A stretch of DNA of 64,000 nucleotides from the NCBI RefSeq assembly GCF_023660105.1, contig NZ_JAMHGA010000043.1, positions 62,001-126,000 on the forward strand, read 5' to 3'. The position numbers were made by a program, and so were the translations under genes. The DNA is from Desulfovibrio aminophilus (lineage in GTDB: Bacteria; Desulfobacterota; Desulfovibrionia; Desulfovibrionales; Desulfovibrionaceae). The notes under the pieces are model-generated. The model was not told the DNA's origin. It ran no database searches and worked only from the letters and a program-made list of their open reading frames with translations. Positions 19,661 to 27,533 of this stretch are shown in pieces. Position 1 is the first letter of the stretch, and the number at the start of each line of letters is the position of its first letter.

Positions 19661-19688
19661 ATATCGGCCGGTTGAGCCGGGAACTTTA
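19661..19688 (-). promoter_or_regulatory. Candidate sigma-28 (FliA) promoter of the glycosyltransferase
   Basis: On the minus strand TAAAGTTC, 12 bases, GCCGATAT. The enterobacterial FliA consensus is TAAAGTTT-N11-GCCGATAA, so both boxes match at 7 of 8 positions with one extra spacer base. The start codon of the glycosyltransferase is about 57 bases downstream. Confidence 0.6.
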
Positions 19689-19698
19689 GCGGCCGGGG

Positions 19699-19734
19699 AA
19701 AAATCCGCGCCCGCCGGGTCGTCGCGACGGGCGC
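19699..19734 (-). terminator. Possible terminator after the CobW-type gene
   Basis: On the minus strand a 7-base stem GCGCCCG/CGGGCGC with a 14-base loop is followed by GGATTTTT. It lies 79 bases after the stop of the CobW fusion gene and before the glycosyltransferase promoter. The loop is long, so this is only moderately supported. Confidence 0.4.
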
Positions 19735-19812
19735 TTCGCCGCGCGGGGCGGCGCTGCGCGGGGATGTGTGTTTTTTTGAGTGACTCGGGGACGGGATGGC
19801 CGCGACAGCCCG

Positions 19813-21579
19813 TCAGCCCCGCCCGACGTTCAGGTCGCGGGCCAGCTCCACGGCGAAGTCCTCGGGCAGGTCGCGGCCGATGCAGACCAGGAAGCGTTCC
19901 GGCCGGGCGTGGCCGCGCAGGGGCGAGGTCTCCAGTCGTCCGGCCACGGCCTGGACGAGCACGGGGCACTCCCCGCCGAGCACGTCCACGATGCCCTTGA
20001 CCCGGAAGGCCCGGGCCGCCGCGCGTTCCAGGGCCGGGCCCAGGGCCTCGGCCGGGACCGGCGCGTCCAGCATCAGGGTCCGGGCCGCGAAGCCCTCGGC
20101 GGCGTGGGTGCCGTGCTCGTGGAAATGCGGCAGCAGGTCGTCCCAGGCCAGGCCTTCGCGCGACAGGGCCGGGTCGTGCAGCAGGCCGAAGGGGATGTCG
20201 CCGTGCGCGGCCTCCAGGACCAGGGCCCGGGAATTGGCCGACGCCGCCGCTGCCCTGGCCCGCTCCGCGCCGTCCGGCTCCAGCAGGTCGCGCTTGTTCA
20301 GCACGATCACGTCCGCGGCGGCCAGTTGGTCGCGGGCCACCTCGCTGCCGTGCAGCAGCTCCTCCAGCCCCGGGGCCTCGGCCACGGCCACCAGCGGGCC
20401 CCGGCGCACCAGGTCGCGCAGCTCCCGCAGCTCGGCCAGGAGGTTCTTGGGGTTGGCCAGCCCGCTCATCTCCAGGACCACCACGTCCGGCCGGTAGCGC
20501 TCCAGGATGCGCGCCAGGCCCTTCTTGAGCTGGCCCGAGAGCGAGCAGCAGACGCAGCCCTCGTCCATTTCCAGAACCTGGGAGTCCTGCTCCAGGAGCT
20601 TGCCGTCCAGGCCCACGGCCCCGATCTCGTTCTGGATCACGGCCACGAAGCGGTCGCGCTGCAGGCAGTGCTCCACGAAGCGGCGCAGCAGGCTGGTCTT
20701 GCCCGAGCCCAGGAAGCCGGTGAGCACGAGCAGCTCGGGCAGGTTTTCTCGGCCGCCCGGGTCGCGGGCCTCGAACCAGGCCGGGTCGTGGCAGCGGTCC
20801 CAGGGCTGGCGGCCGGAGGGAAGGGCGTCGGCGGCCGGGGCGTAGTCCAGGCGCAGCCGCAGGAGATGGACGGCCGCGTCGTTGCGGCGCTGGACTTCCC
20901 CGCTCCCGCGCCAGTGGACCCAGCCCGGCAGCTTCTCCAGGCTCCGGGCCCGGGGCGGGAGCCCCAGCACGTGGGTGACGGTGGAGGCCAGGACGCGGAA
21001 GAAGGCCAAGGCCGGGCCGAAGGCCGGCAGGTCCGATTCCAGGCCGCCCGGGTTCACCAGGAGGTTGCCCGAGCCCAGGGGCCATTCCAGGCCCTTCGCG
21101 GAGAAGAGCCTCCGCCGGGAAAGGGCCGAGAGGCTCAGGGACAGGGAGCGGCCGTCCGCTTCGGCGGCCAGGTCCAGGACCCCGAGGCGGAAGGCGGAGC
21201 GGGTCTCGTCGCGGGACGGAAATTCGCGCACCAGGTCCCAGTAGTCCTGGCGCTGGGTGGTCACGGCCGCGTCCAGGGGCAGGAGTTCGGCCCGAGGTTC
21301 CTCCGGGTCCGGAAAGAGGTGCAGGGAGAAGCGGCCGCGCACGCCCTCCGGGGTCGCCTCCTCGCCCTCGAAGAGCAGGCCGAAGATGCCCGGGCGGCCT
21401 TGGAGCCGGCAGGTCCAGGACTCGCCGAAGGCCAGGGAGGGGCGCAGGCCGCGCCAGCCCAGGGCCCGGGCCCGGGAGTGGCTGAACTGGGTCCGCAGGA
21501 GCAGGGCGCGCAGGAAGCCCGGGAGCCAGGCCCCCTGGGCGTCCTCCATGCGGACCGGGGTGATGTCGAAGAGGTTCAT
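19813..21579 (-). CDS. CobW/G3E-family GTPase with a large extra N-terminal domain
   Basis: A 588-residue protein, much longer than the usual 320-400 residue G3E GTPase. The GTPase half begins near residue 282: Walker A GFLGSGKTS at 288-296, the metal-binding CxCC motif GCVCCS at 341-346, and NKRD at 428-431. G3E proteins are GTP-driven metal insertases or zinc chaperones. Residues 1-280 form a domain I do not recognise; it is globular, rich in Leu and Arg, without signal peptide or membrane helix, and without an obvious metal motif. The C-terminal COG0523 substrate domain is present but short. The upstream hairpin at 21592-21622 lies just before its weak ribosome binding site. Confidence 0.85.
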   Translation of the reverse strand: MNLFDITPVRMEDAQGAWLPGFLRALLLRTQFSHSRARALGWRGLRPSLAFGESWTCRLQGRPGIFGLLFEGEEATPEGVRGRFSLHLFPDPEEPRAELLPLDAAVTTQRQDYWDLVREFPSRDETRSAFRLGVLDLAAEADGRSLSLSLSALSRRRLFSAKGLEWPLGSGNLLVNPGGLESDLPAFGPALAFFRVLASTVTHVLGLPPRARSLEKLPGWVHWRGSGEVQRRNDAAVHLLRLRLDYAPAADALPSGRQPWDRCHDPAWFEARDPGGRENLPELLVLTGFLGSGKTSLLRRFVEHCLQRDRFVAVIQNEIGAVGLDGKLLEQDSQVLEMDEGCVCCSLSGQLKKGLARILERYRPDVVVLEMSGLANPKNLLAELRELRDLVRRGPLVAVAEAPGLEELLHGSEVARDQLAAADVIVLNKRDLLEPDGAERARAAAASANSRALVLEAAHGDIPFGLLHDPALSREGLAWDDLLPHFHEHGTHAAEGFAARTLMLDAPVPAEALGPALERAAARAFRVKGIVDVLGGECPVLVQAVAGRLETSPLRGHARPERFLVCIGRDLPEDFAVELARDLNVGRG

Positions 21580-21591
21580 GCGCGGTCCCGG

Positions 21592-21622
21592 GAGGGCTCC
21601 CCCCGCGCGGGGGGGAGCCCTC
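21592..21622 (-). promoter_or_regulatory. Very stable 13-base-pair hairpin between the MBL gene and the CobW gene
   Basis: GAGGGCTCCCCCC pairs perfectly with GGGGGGAGCCCTC around a 5-base GCGCG loop. It lies in the 52-base gap between the MBL stop and the CobW start, and there is no U-tract. It may protect the 3' end of the upstream operon mRNA or restrict ribosome access to the CobW start 12 bases downstream. Confidence 0.55.
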
Positions 21623-21631
21623 GGTCGGAGG

Positions 21632-22807
21632 TTACGCCTTCTTGAACTCGATGGTGTCGCCGTTGCCCAGGTAGGCCGTGTCCTTGGTGCGGAAACGGGC
21701 CGTGCCCCGGACCACGGGATAGCCGCTGTCGATGAACTTCTTGGCCGTGACCAGGCCGGTGCAGTGGTTGCAGCCGACCTTCTCCAGGTTCCACTTCTTC
21801 AGGCCGATGACCAGGTCGTCGTACTTGGGATCCCAGTCGTCGAACGGCGAGATGTGCAGGCCGCCGTAGAGGCCGTGGAACCTGTCGTTCTCGTACTTGA
21901 GCTCCTTGTAGGCCGTGTCGGCGAAGAGGATGATGCCCTGGTGGCAGCAGCCGGTGATGCTCACCAGTCCCAGGTCGGCCACGTTGAAGTACATGGACTG
22001 CTCACCGAAGACCTTGCAGATGATCGGCACGTCGAAGACGTAGGTGGCCATGCCCGGCAGGATCGGGCAGAGGCCCTTCTTGACCTTGACCACCTCGCCC
22101 TTGTGCCCGGAGTCGGCGATGTACTGGAGTCCGGCGGGGTAGAAGGTGTCCGGGATGTAGATCTTGATGCCCGGGGCGTACTTGAGGGTCACGGGCAGGC
22201 CCCAGTAGTGGTCGAAGTGCTCGTGCGAGATGAACAGGGCCTCGATCTCGCCGTTGGCGAGCATCTTGTCGATGCCCTCGCGCTTGAAGCACTCGTCCAT
22301 CCACTTGTAGGACCAGCCGGAGTCCAGGAGGAACTTGCGGACCTTGCCGTCCATCTGCTCCACCTCGATCAGGGCCGCGAAGCCGCCGGCGTTCTCGGGA
22401 TGCACGGAGAGGCCCTTGGTGATTTCCCAGGCCTCGTCCAGGCGGTTGGGCAGCAGGTGCTTGATCTTGGCGATGCCCTTCTCGTACGAGCCCTTGCCCA
22501 GGGCCGAACCGTCTCCGAAGGGCGGCCAGTTGTAGGTGTACTGGTCCACGAGCAGGCCGCCGGCGGCCTTGATGTCGCCCATGAGCGTGGCGTTGTCGAA
22601 CCAGCTCGTCTCGGAGATGACCCGGGCCTTGACGCTCTTGCAGGCGCCGAAGTCGGTCATCTTGCGCTGGACCTGGGCGATGTGCCGGCGGCTCGCGGGC
22701 GAGTAGGAATAGAGGCCCATGGCGCCGATGGCGCCGAGACCCACTCCCAGGGCCGCGCCCTTGATGAAGTCCCGCCGGGTGAACGAGGTGTTGTTCGTGT
22801 CGGACAT
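21632..22807 (-). CDS. Tat-exported metallo-beta-lactamase-fold hydrolase
   Basis: A 391-residue protein. Residues 8-35 form a twin-arginine signal (FTRRDFIKG at 9-17, then a Gly/Ala-rich hydrophobic stretch), so the enzyme is exported folded with its metals. The MBL metal motif SHEHFDH is at 194-200, with later ligands around GCCHQG and the C-terminal GCNHCTG. The family resembles the dihydropterin-type MBL enzymes, but most characterised members are cytoplasmic, and the substrate here is unknown. GAGGAG precedes the ATG. It is the last gene of the operon regulator-small protein-membrane protein-MBL and lies 13 bases after the membrane protein gene. Confidence 0.85.
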   Translation of the reverse strand: MSDTNNTSFTRRDFIKGAALGVGLGAIGAMGLYSYSPASRRHIAQVQRKMTDFGACKSVKARVISETSWFDNATLMGDIKAAGGLLVDQYTYNWPPFGDGSALGKGSYEKGIAKIKHLLPNRLDEAWEITKGLSVHPENAGGFAALIEVEQMDGKVRKFLLDSGWSYKWMDECFKREGIDKMLANGEIEALFISHEHFDHYWGLPVTLKYAPGIKIYIPDTFYPAGLQYIADSGHKGEVVKVKKGLCPILPGMATYVFDVPIICKVFGEQSMYFNVADLGLVSITGCCHQGIILFADTAYKELKYENDRFHGLYGGLHISPFDDWDPKYDDLVIGLKKWNLEKVGCNHCTGLVTAKKFIDSGYPVVRGTARFRTKDTAYLGNGDTIEFKKA

Positions 22808-22820
22808 GATGATCTCCTCG

Positions 22821-24227
22821 TTACTTGGGGATCAGGTTGATGGAGTTGGAGACCAGGGGCAGGGCCCAGACCGTGATGAAGTAGAGCGCCACGCCGACCA
22901 CCGCGCCCACGGCCAGGCCGGGGACCATGCGCGGACTCCAGGTGTGCTCGGCCTCGCGGGCCAGGTGCTCCTGGCGCAACTCCTCGGCGGTCTTCATGCG
23001 CAGCTTCCAGCCCGGCCAGTTGTCCATGAACCAGGTGTTGATGAGCCAGATGTTGATGAGCCAGATCATCGGGATCATGGGGAACTGCTGCGGGTGCGAG
23101 AAGCCCTTCTGTGTGCCCAGGAAGAGGTGCGAGTAACGGTAGTAGAGGGCGTAGATGGCCAGGCCGCCCACGACCATGATGACCGTGCGCACGAGCATGT
23201 TCACCGGGGTGGAGAACTTGCGCGGCCAGTTGTCGCAGTAGATGTACAGGAACAGGGCGGGCACGAGGAAGAAGATGGCCGTCTCGCCCACGTGCAGCCA
23301 GCGCCAGTCGGGGGCCGCGTCGCGGCGGGAGCCCCGGATGGCCTCGCCCCAGGCCAGCTCCTGGGCGTAGTACAGGAAGAAGTTCAGGGCCAGGGAGATG
23401 GCGATGATGGCCACGAACAGGGAGATGCGCCGCAGCCAGGGGTTCTTGATCGTGCTGAAGGGATAGCGCTCCCAGATGGTCTCCACCAGCCAGACCACCA
23501 CGGTGCAGCACATGATCCAGGCGATGTGGAAGTTGCCCGAGACCGTGTTGGCGAAGTTCTCCCAGTAGGGCGGGGTGATGGAGGTGAAGGCCTGCCATGG
23601 GTAGTAGAGGATGCCCATGTGCGAGTGCATGGTCATGAAGTAGACCAGCGTGCTCAGGAAGAAGGTCATGACCCAGATGCTCAGGCCCCGGGCGGGCTGC
23701 TTCAGGTCCTGCCAGGGCGCGGCCTCCATGGCCACGATCCAGGATGGCGAGAGCCAGGAGGCGATGGCCGCGAACATGAGGCAGGCCGTGGCCGCGTATT
23801 CCTCGGCGAAGAAGGCCGTGACGCCGGGGAGCTTGGTCAGCTGTTCGGGATTGAAGTAGGCCATGGCGTAGTTGCCCAGCAGGCCCTCGAAGAAGCCCTT
23901 CATGAGCGTGAGCAGGACGCCCGCCGTGAGCAGGGTGAGAACCGCGCCCTTGACCAGCGGGTGGGCCCGCTCCAGCCAGGTGCGCTTGAAGGGCCAGAAA
24001 TCGAAGATGTAGGCGATCCAGATGAGCACGATGAGGATCCAGCGGGTGTAGTTGTAGCCCACGTAGGGGGTGTACAGCCGCATGAGGCCGCGCGGATCCT
24101 GGAAGATCCACCAGGTGGCGTAGAAGATCGCCAGGGTGAACAGGAGGTTCACCAGGGCCGGGATGGGGCCCTTCCAGCGCTTTTCCAGCTTGCGCGCCTC
24201 GAGGTAGGGCACGGGACCGGGATTCAT
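22821..24227 (-). CDS. Polytopic membrane protein of unknown function (about 11 helices)
   Basis: A 468-residue integral membrane protein. Hydrophobic segments fall near residues 23-42, 61-80, 92-110, 144-166, 182-200, 235-251, 267-288, 314-331, 346-364, 384-400 and 434-459. It is very rich in Trp and Tyr (for example ATWWIF, MIWLINIWLINTWF). I do not recognise the family with confidence. The start overlaps the stop of the upstream small gene by 4 bases (ATGA) and AAGGAAC serves as its ribosome binding site. Its partner is probably the Tat-exported MBL enzyme encoded next: the membrane protein could carry that enzyme's product or substrate. This is inference. Confidence 0.82.
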   Translation of the reverse strand: MNPGPVPYLEARKLEKRWKGPIPALVNLLFTLAIFYATWWIFQDPRGLMRLYTPYVGYNYTRWILIVLIWIAYIFDFWPFKRTWLERAHPLVKGAVLTLLTAGVLLTLMKGFFEGLLGNYAMAYFNPEQLTKLPGVTAFFAEEYAATACLMFAAIASWLSPSWIVAMEAAPWQDLKQPARGLSIWVMTFFLSTLVYFMTMHSHMGILYYPWQAFTSITPPYWENFANTVSGNFHIAWIMCCTVVVWLVETIWERYPFSTIKNPWLRRISLFVAIIAISLALNFFLYYAQELAWGEAIRGSRRDAAPDWRWLHVGETAIFFLVPALFLYIYCDNWPRKFSTPVNMLVRTVIMVVGGLAIYALYYRYSHLFLGTQKGFSHPQQFPMIPMIWLINIWLINTWFMDNWPGWKLRMKTAEELRQEHLAREAEHTWSPRMVPGLAVGAVVGVALYFITVWALPLVSNSINLIPK

Positions 24228-24604
24228 GTTCCTTCTCTCCTTGCAAGAGGGTGTGGGGATGATGGGGCCTCGGCCGACGGGTCGGCGGTCATTTTCGCTT
24301 CATGGCTCGTCGCCTCCTGGGCCGCCGCGCGGCCCGCGCTGGGGTCCGTATCCGTCTCCACGTTCCGTGGTTTCTGCTGGGAAAGCATGGCCCGGCGCAC
24401 GGCGGCGAGCATCTCCGCCCGGCCCAGGCCCTCGGGGTCCAGGCCGAGCCGCCGGGCCTCCTCGGCCAGGAGGGCGTCGGGGAAGTCGGCCCAGAGGGCG
24501 TCCGGCCCGTCTTCGGGCGCGGCCTGTTCCTCGTCCCGTCCGACGCCGGGCCGCCAGCGGCCGATGAGCAGGCCGAGAAATTCCTTGCGCGTGCAGCGGG
24601 CCAT
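24224..24604 (-). CDS. Small unknown protein between the regulator and the membrane protein
   Basis: A 126-residue protein. The N-terminus has a hydrophobic patch (RKEFLGLLIGRW, residues 6-17), the middle is acidic (DGPDALWADFPDALLAEEARRLGLDPEGL), and the C-terminal 45 residues look disordered (Ser, Pro, Thr, Ala). No known domain is apparent. Its start overlaps the regulator stop by one base (TGATG), GGAGG within the regulator end is its ribosome binding site, and its stop overlaps the membrane protein start by 4 bases. That double coupling is the main evidence that it is real. Two-component assembly factor, chaperone or lipid-binding role are all possible; none can be shown. Confidence 0.68.
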   Translation of the reverse strand: MARCTRKEFLGLLIGRWRPGVGRDEEQAAPEDGPDALWADFPDALLAEEARRLGLDPEGLGRAEMLAAVRRAMLSQQKPRNVETDTDPSAGRAAAQEATSHEAKMTADPSAEAPSSPHPLARREGT

Positions 24605-25344
24605 CAGCCGAAGACCTCCAGCCGTTCGCCCTCGCCGCGCAGCAGGGGGGAGAGCGGCACGCCGCCGTGGCGTTCCAGCAGGGCCGCCAGCCGCAGAATG
24701 CGCTCCTCCATGCAGCGGGCCGAGGCCTGGGCGTCGCGGCGCTTCATGGCCTGGACCACCTTGGCCGTGTCGCCGAAGATCATTTCCCGTTCGTAGTCCT
24801 GGAGCTGGAAGATGATTCCGAACAGGGGGCTGTTGCCGGGGCAGAGGGCCTCGACCACGGCCCGCAGGGCCGGGTTGTCCGCGCCCCGGGCGATGTCGCG
24901 GGCGAAGCCGTTGAGGTGCTCGCGCAGGGCGTCGGGATTGCGGGCGAAGAGGGCCCGGCTCAACTCCATGAGGCGGAGCTCCAGGGCCGCGATGCCCGCG
25001 GCGCTGATGCGCTCGGTGCAGAGCGCCGCGATGCGGGGGAAGGTGATGTAGCAGGCCTCCAGGCGGGAGGACCAATCCACGGCGTCCGCGTCCGGCGTCC
25101 GGGCCTCATGGCGGGAGCGCAGATAGCAGCCGCTCCCCGGGCGCACCTCCACCAGTCCCTTGGCTTCCAGCACGCGCAGGGCTCCCCGGATGGTGTTCCG
25201 GCTGGCGCCCAGTTGCTCGGACAGGGCGCGCTCCGTGGGCAGGCGGCCGCCCAGTTCGAAGCGTTCGTCCCGGACCATGCCGAGCAGGGCCTCCAGGGAA
25301 TGCTCTTCCTTGCTCACCGGCCTGGCGGCCGAGTCCTGGTTCAT
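24604..25344 (-). CDS. GntR family transcriptional regulator (FadR/FCD type)
   Basis: A 246-residue regulator. The winged helix-turn-helix occupies about residues 22-80, with the GntR signature LPTERALSEQLGASRNTIRGALRVLEAKGLVEVRPGSG. Residues about 100-235 are an FCD-type helical ligand-binding domain. I chose the ATG at 25344 because GGAGG lies 8 bases upstream; an in-frame extension of 51 codons would cross the operator. Its likely operator, TGGT-N3-ACCA, is 36 bases upstream, so it probably autoregulates the whole four-gene operon. FCD regulators usually respond to small carboxylates, giving a hint at the substrate class. Confidence 0.9.
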   Translation of the reverse strand: MNQDSAARPVSKEEHSLEALLGMVRDERFELGGRLPTERALSEQLGASRNTIRGALRVLEAKGLVEVRPGSGCYLRSRHEARTPDADAVDWSSRLEACYITFPRIAALCTERISAAGIAALELRLMELSRALFARNPDALREHLNGFARDIARGADNPALRAVVEALCPGNSPLFGIIFQLQDYEREMIFGDTAKVVQAMKRRDAQASARCMEERILRLAALLERHGGVPLSPLLRGEGERLEVFG

Positions 25345-25379
25345 GGGCGACCTCCGTGGAACGTCGGATTGTCCTTTTC

Positions 25380-25390
25380 TGGTAATACCA
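25380..25390. promoter_or_regulatory. FadR-type operator TGGTAATACCA
   Basis: A perfect 11-base match to the FadR/FCD family consensus TGGT-N3-ACCA. It sits between the start codon at 25344 and a consensus -35 TTGACA on the minus strand (25419-25424), placing it over or just past the expected -10 region, the classic position for repression. I could not find a good -10 at the usual spacing. Confidence 0.65.
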
Positions 25391-25504
25391 ATCGCATGGA
25401 TTTCAGAAAAAGAACAACTGTCAAGAGAAGTGGACGGCGGGAATGGGGGAAATGTGATGACGATGTTGAAAAGAATTAGGAATTTTGGATGAACCAATTT
25501 TCGT

Positions 25505-25542
25505 TAAAATTGACGAAAGAAAGCCCCGGTCGTTGCCGGGGC
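25505..25542 (-). terminator. Rho-independent terminator of the PAS-domain gene
   Basis: On the minus strand a 7-base stem GCCCCGG/CCGGGGC with a 6-base loop is followed by TTTCTTTC and further T-rich sequence. It lies 38 bases after the stop codon at 25581 and ends the transcript before the regulator promoter region. Confidence 0.75.
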
Positions 25543-25580
25543 GTCTGGGGACCAAGGCGGGAAGCGGATCGCCGGGGGCG

Positions 25581-26909
25581 TCAGCCGTCGGAAGAGCGGG
25601 AACGGCGCTGGGCCGCCCGCCAGGACTTGATGGCCGCCTCGAACGGCTCGAAGAGGCAGGAATATTCCGGCAGGCCCGAGGCCGGGAAGGCGTCGGGCTC
25701 GCGGGAACAGAGCACGAGCACGGAGCGCAGGGCCCCGCGCTGATAGAACGGCTTGGCGAAGTAGGAGCGGATGCCCTTGGGAATGAACAGGGCCCAGTCG
25801 ATGGCCTTGATGCTCTCCAGGGTGTCCTCCACGATGAGGTGGTCCAGCCGGAAGCGTTCGATGCTCTGGGCGATGGTGCCCTCGTAGGAGTACATCTCGC
25901 CCTCTCCCATGTGGGCGAAGGGCTCGCCCGCGCCGTAGACGTAGACCTTGTTCTTCTTCGTGTGGATGTCGGAGAACATGACCGCGTCGAAGGCGTGGCG
26001 CGGCAGCTGGGCCCCGAGAAAGGCCTCCAGGATCGCGTGGATGTCGGTCGCGCCCTTCAGGCTTTCGGCCAGGGCCGCGACCACCCCGGCGCACAGGCCG
26101 TTGCCGGAGGCGGCCTCCTCGCCGTTGCCGCCGAGGCTCTCGATGTGCGTGAGCGAGACGCGCAGCAGGCGGCGCTCCTTGCAGACCAGGAAGCGCAGCG
26201 AGGCGTCGGCGGTGAAGGCGGAGTTGGTCTTGCGCCGGAAGCCGAGCTTGCCCTCCCACTTCTTGTCGAAGAGCACCTCGTTCTCGATCTTCTGCACCGT
26301 GCCCCGCATGCCCTGGTGGTAGAGGTCCGCGAAGGACAGCCGCCGGAATTCGTCGGCGCTGTAAAGGAACAGGTCCGAGGCGGCGGCGTTCTGGGCGATG
26401 ACCGTCTTCTCGTCGAAGTCCACCAGGAGCACGGGGTTCTCGGCCAGGTCGATCATGAGCTGGAGCTCGGAGTCCTTCTCGATGATGCTCTTGATGGCCT
26501 CGGCGCTGTCCGTGACCTCGATGAGGTAGCCCACGGCGTAGCGGGGATCGCCGGGCAGGGGCCAGCAGCGCAGCTTGAGCCAGGTCCGGCGGCCGTCGCT
26601 GCCCCGCAGCCGGAACACGCAGCCCGAGGGTCCGCCCTGGCCCAGGGCGGCCATGAAGGTCTCCACCAGGGGCAGATCCGCCTCCTCGATGGCCGCCTTG
26701 CGGTACTCGGAACTGCGCAGGAGCAGGCTGGTCTTGTCGCCCAGGGCCTCGACCCGGTGGGCGTTGAGGAACTCGATGCGCGCCCGGGCGGGTTCGATGC
26801 GCCAGAGCAGGCCCGGAAAGCTCATCACATAGCGGGTCACGTCCGCCCCGGCCCACTGGCGCGGGGGGATGGTGTCGAAGCTGTCGGGATCGGCTGCGTT
26901 GAAGGGCAC
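25581..26909 (-). CDS. PAS-domain sensor-like protein without an output domain
   Basis: A 442-residue protein from the GTG at 26909. Two PAS-like regions fall near residues 25-135 (ending YAVGYLIEVTDS) and 145-260 (IDLAENPVLLVDFDEKTVIAQNAAASDLF). The C-terminal 180 residues have a GAF-like character. No kinase, GGDEF, helix-turn-helix or receiver domain is present, so it may act as a sensor partner or signal adaptor. I prefer the GTG because GAGGAG lies six bases upstream; the upstream TTG, seven codons earlier, has no ribosome binding site. A terminator follows the gene. No partner can be assigned from context. Confidence 0.78.
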   Translation of the reverse strand: MPFNAADPDSFDTIPPRQWAGADVTRYVMSFPGLLWRIEPARARIEFLNAHRVEALGDKTSLLLRSSEYRKAAIEEADLPLVETFMAALGQGGPSGCVFRLRGSDGRRTWLKLRCWPLPGDPRYAVGYLIEVTDSAEAIKSIIEKDSELQLMIDLAENPVLLVDFDEKTVIAQNAAASDLFLYSADEFRRLSFADLYHQGMRGTVQKIENEVLFDKKWEGKLGFRRKTNSAFTADASLRFLVCKERRLLRVSLTHIESLGGNGEEAASGNGLCAGVVAALAESLKGATDIHAILEAFLGAQLPRHAFDAVMFSDIHTKKNKVYVYGAGEPFAHMGEGEMYSYEGTIAQSIERFRLDHLIVEDTLESIKAIDWALFIPKGIRSYFAKPFYQRGALRSVLVLCSREPDAFPASGLPEYSCLFEPFEAAIKSWRAAQRRSRSSDG

Positions 26910-27014
26910 GGTGTTCTCCTCGCGGCTCAAGGGTAGTGAATGCCCGGCGCGGAAGGCAAGCGAAATTTCCGTGGACCGGGGGGGGCCGCCGGACGGGGGG
27001 AAGCGGCCCCGGCC

Positions 27015-27533
27015 TCAGGGCCGCAGGAGGCGGCGCAGGCGGGAGAAGAGCCCGGGGGCCGGGGCGAAGCCCGTGCCCGCCAGCTCCGGGCGGATTTCCA
27101 GGATGAGCCGGGCGGCCTCGGCCGCGGCGAAGCCGGTGATCGCGGCGCAGCGTTTGGCGCGGGCCTCGGTCTCGTCGCCGGAGGCGGCGCGGCAGAGTTC
27201 GCGGCAGCAGGCCGAGCCGTGGGCTTCCAGGAAGGACTGGTGCAGGGCCTTGGCGGCCTTGCGCGCGGCCCGGCGCTCCAGGCGGTCGCCCCTGGGCGCG
27301 AGGAAGAGCCCCAGGCAGAGGGTGGCCCCGGAGAGCGCGCCGCAGAGGCAGCCCGCGCCGCCCAGGCCCAGGGAGAAGCCCGAGGCCACGCCGGCGGCCT
27401 GGGCCGGGGGCAGGCCGCCGGTGAGGTGGCGGTTGAGGGCCAGGACCACGGCCTCGGCGCAGTGCTGCGGCCGGGAGAGGAAGATTTCGGCGGCGGCGGC
27501 GCCGACGAGGGCATGGGGGGATTCGAGGGTCAT
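27015..27533 (-). CDS. C_GCAxxG_C_C family protein
   Basis: A 172-residue protein with the family pattern: Cys in PQHCAEAVV (about residue 25), GxGGAGCLCGALSGA (about 58-71, the GCxxG core), and a Cys-rich segment ACCRELC (about 108-114). The family is thought to bind a metal or form redox-active disulfides; the function is not established. It starts at the ATG with GGAGG seven bases upstream and lies 47 bases after ribE on the same strand, so it may be the last gene of the rib transcript. A GC-rich hairpin spans its stop codon. A second family member is at 36842-37297. Confidence 0.82.
   Translation of the reverse strand: MTLESPHALVGAAAAEIFLSRPQHCAEAVVLALNRHLTGGLPPAQAAGVASGFSLGLGGAGCLCGALSGATLCLGLFLAPRGDRLERRAARKAAKALHQSFLEAHGSACCRELCRAASGDETEARAKRCAAITGFAAAEAARLILEIRPELAGTGFAPAPGLFSRLRRLLRP

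Noticed and set aside
26910-26930. Start of the PAS-domain protein at the upstream TTG
   Set aside because: No ribosome binding site precedes the TTG, while GAGGAG is correctly spaced before the GTG at 26909.
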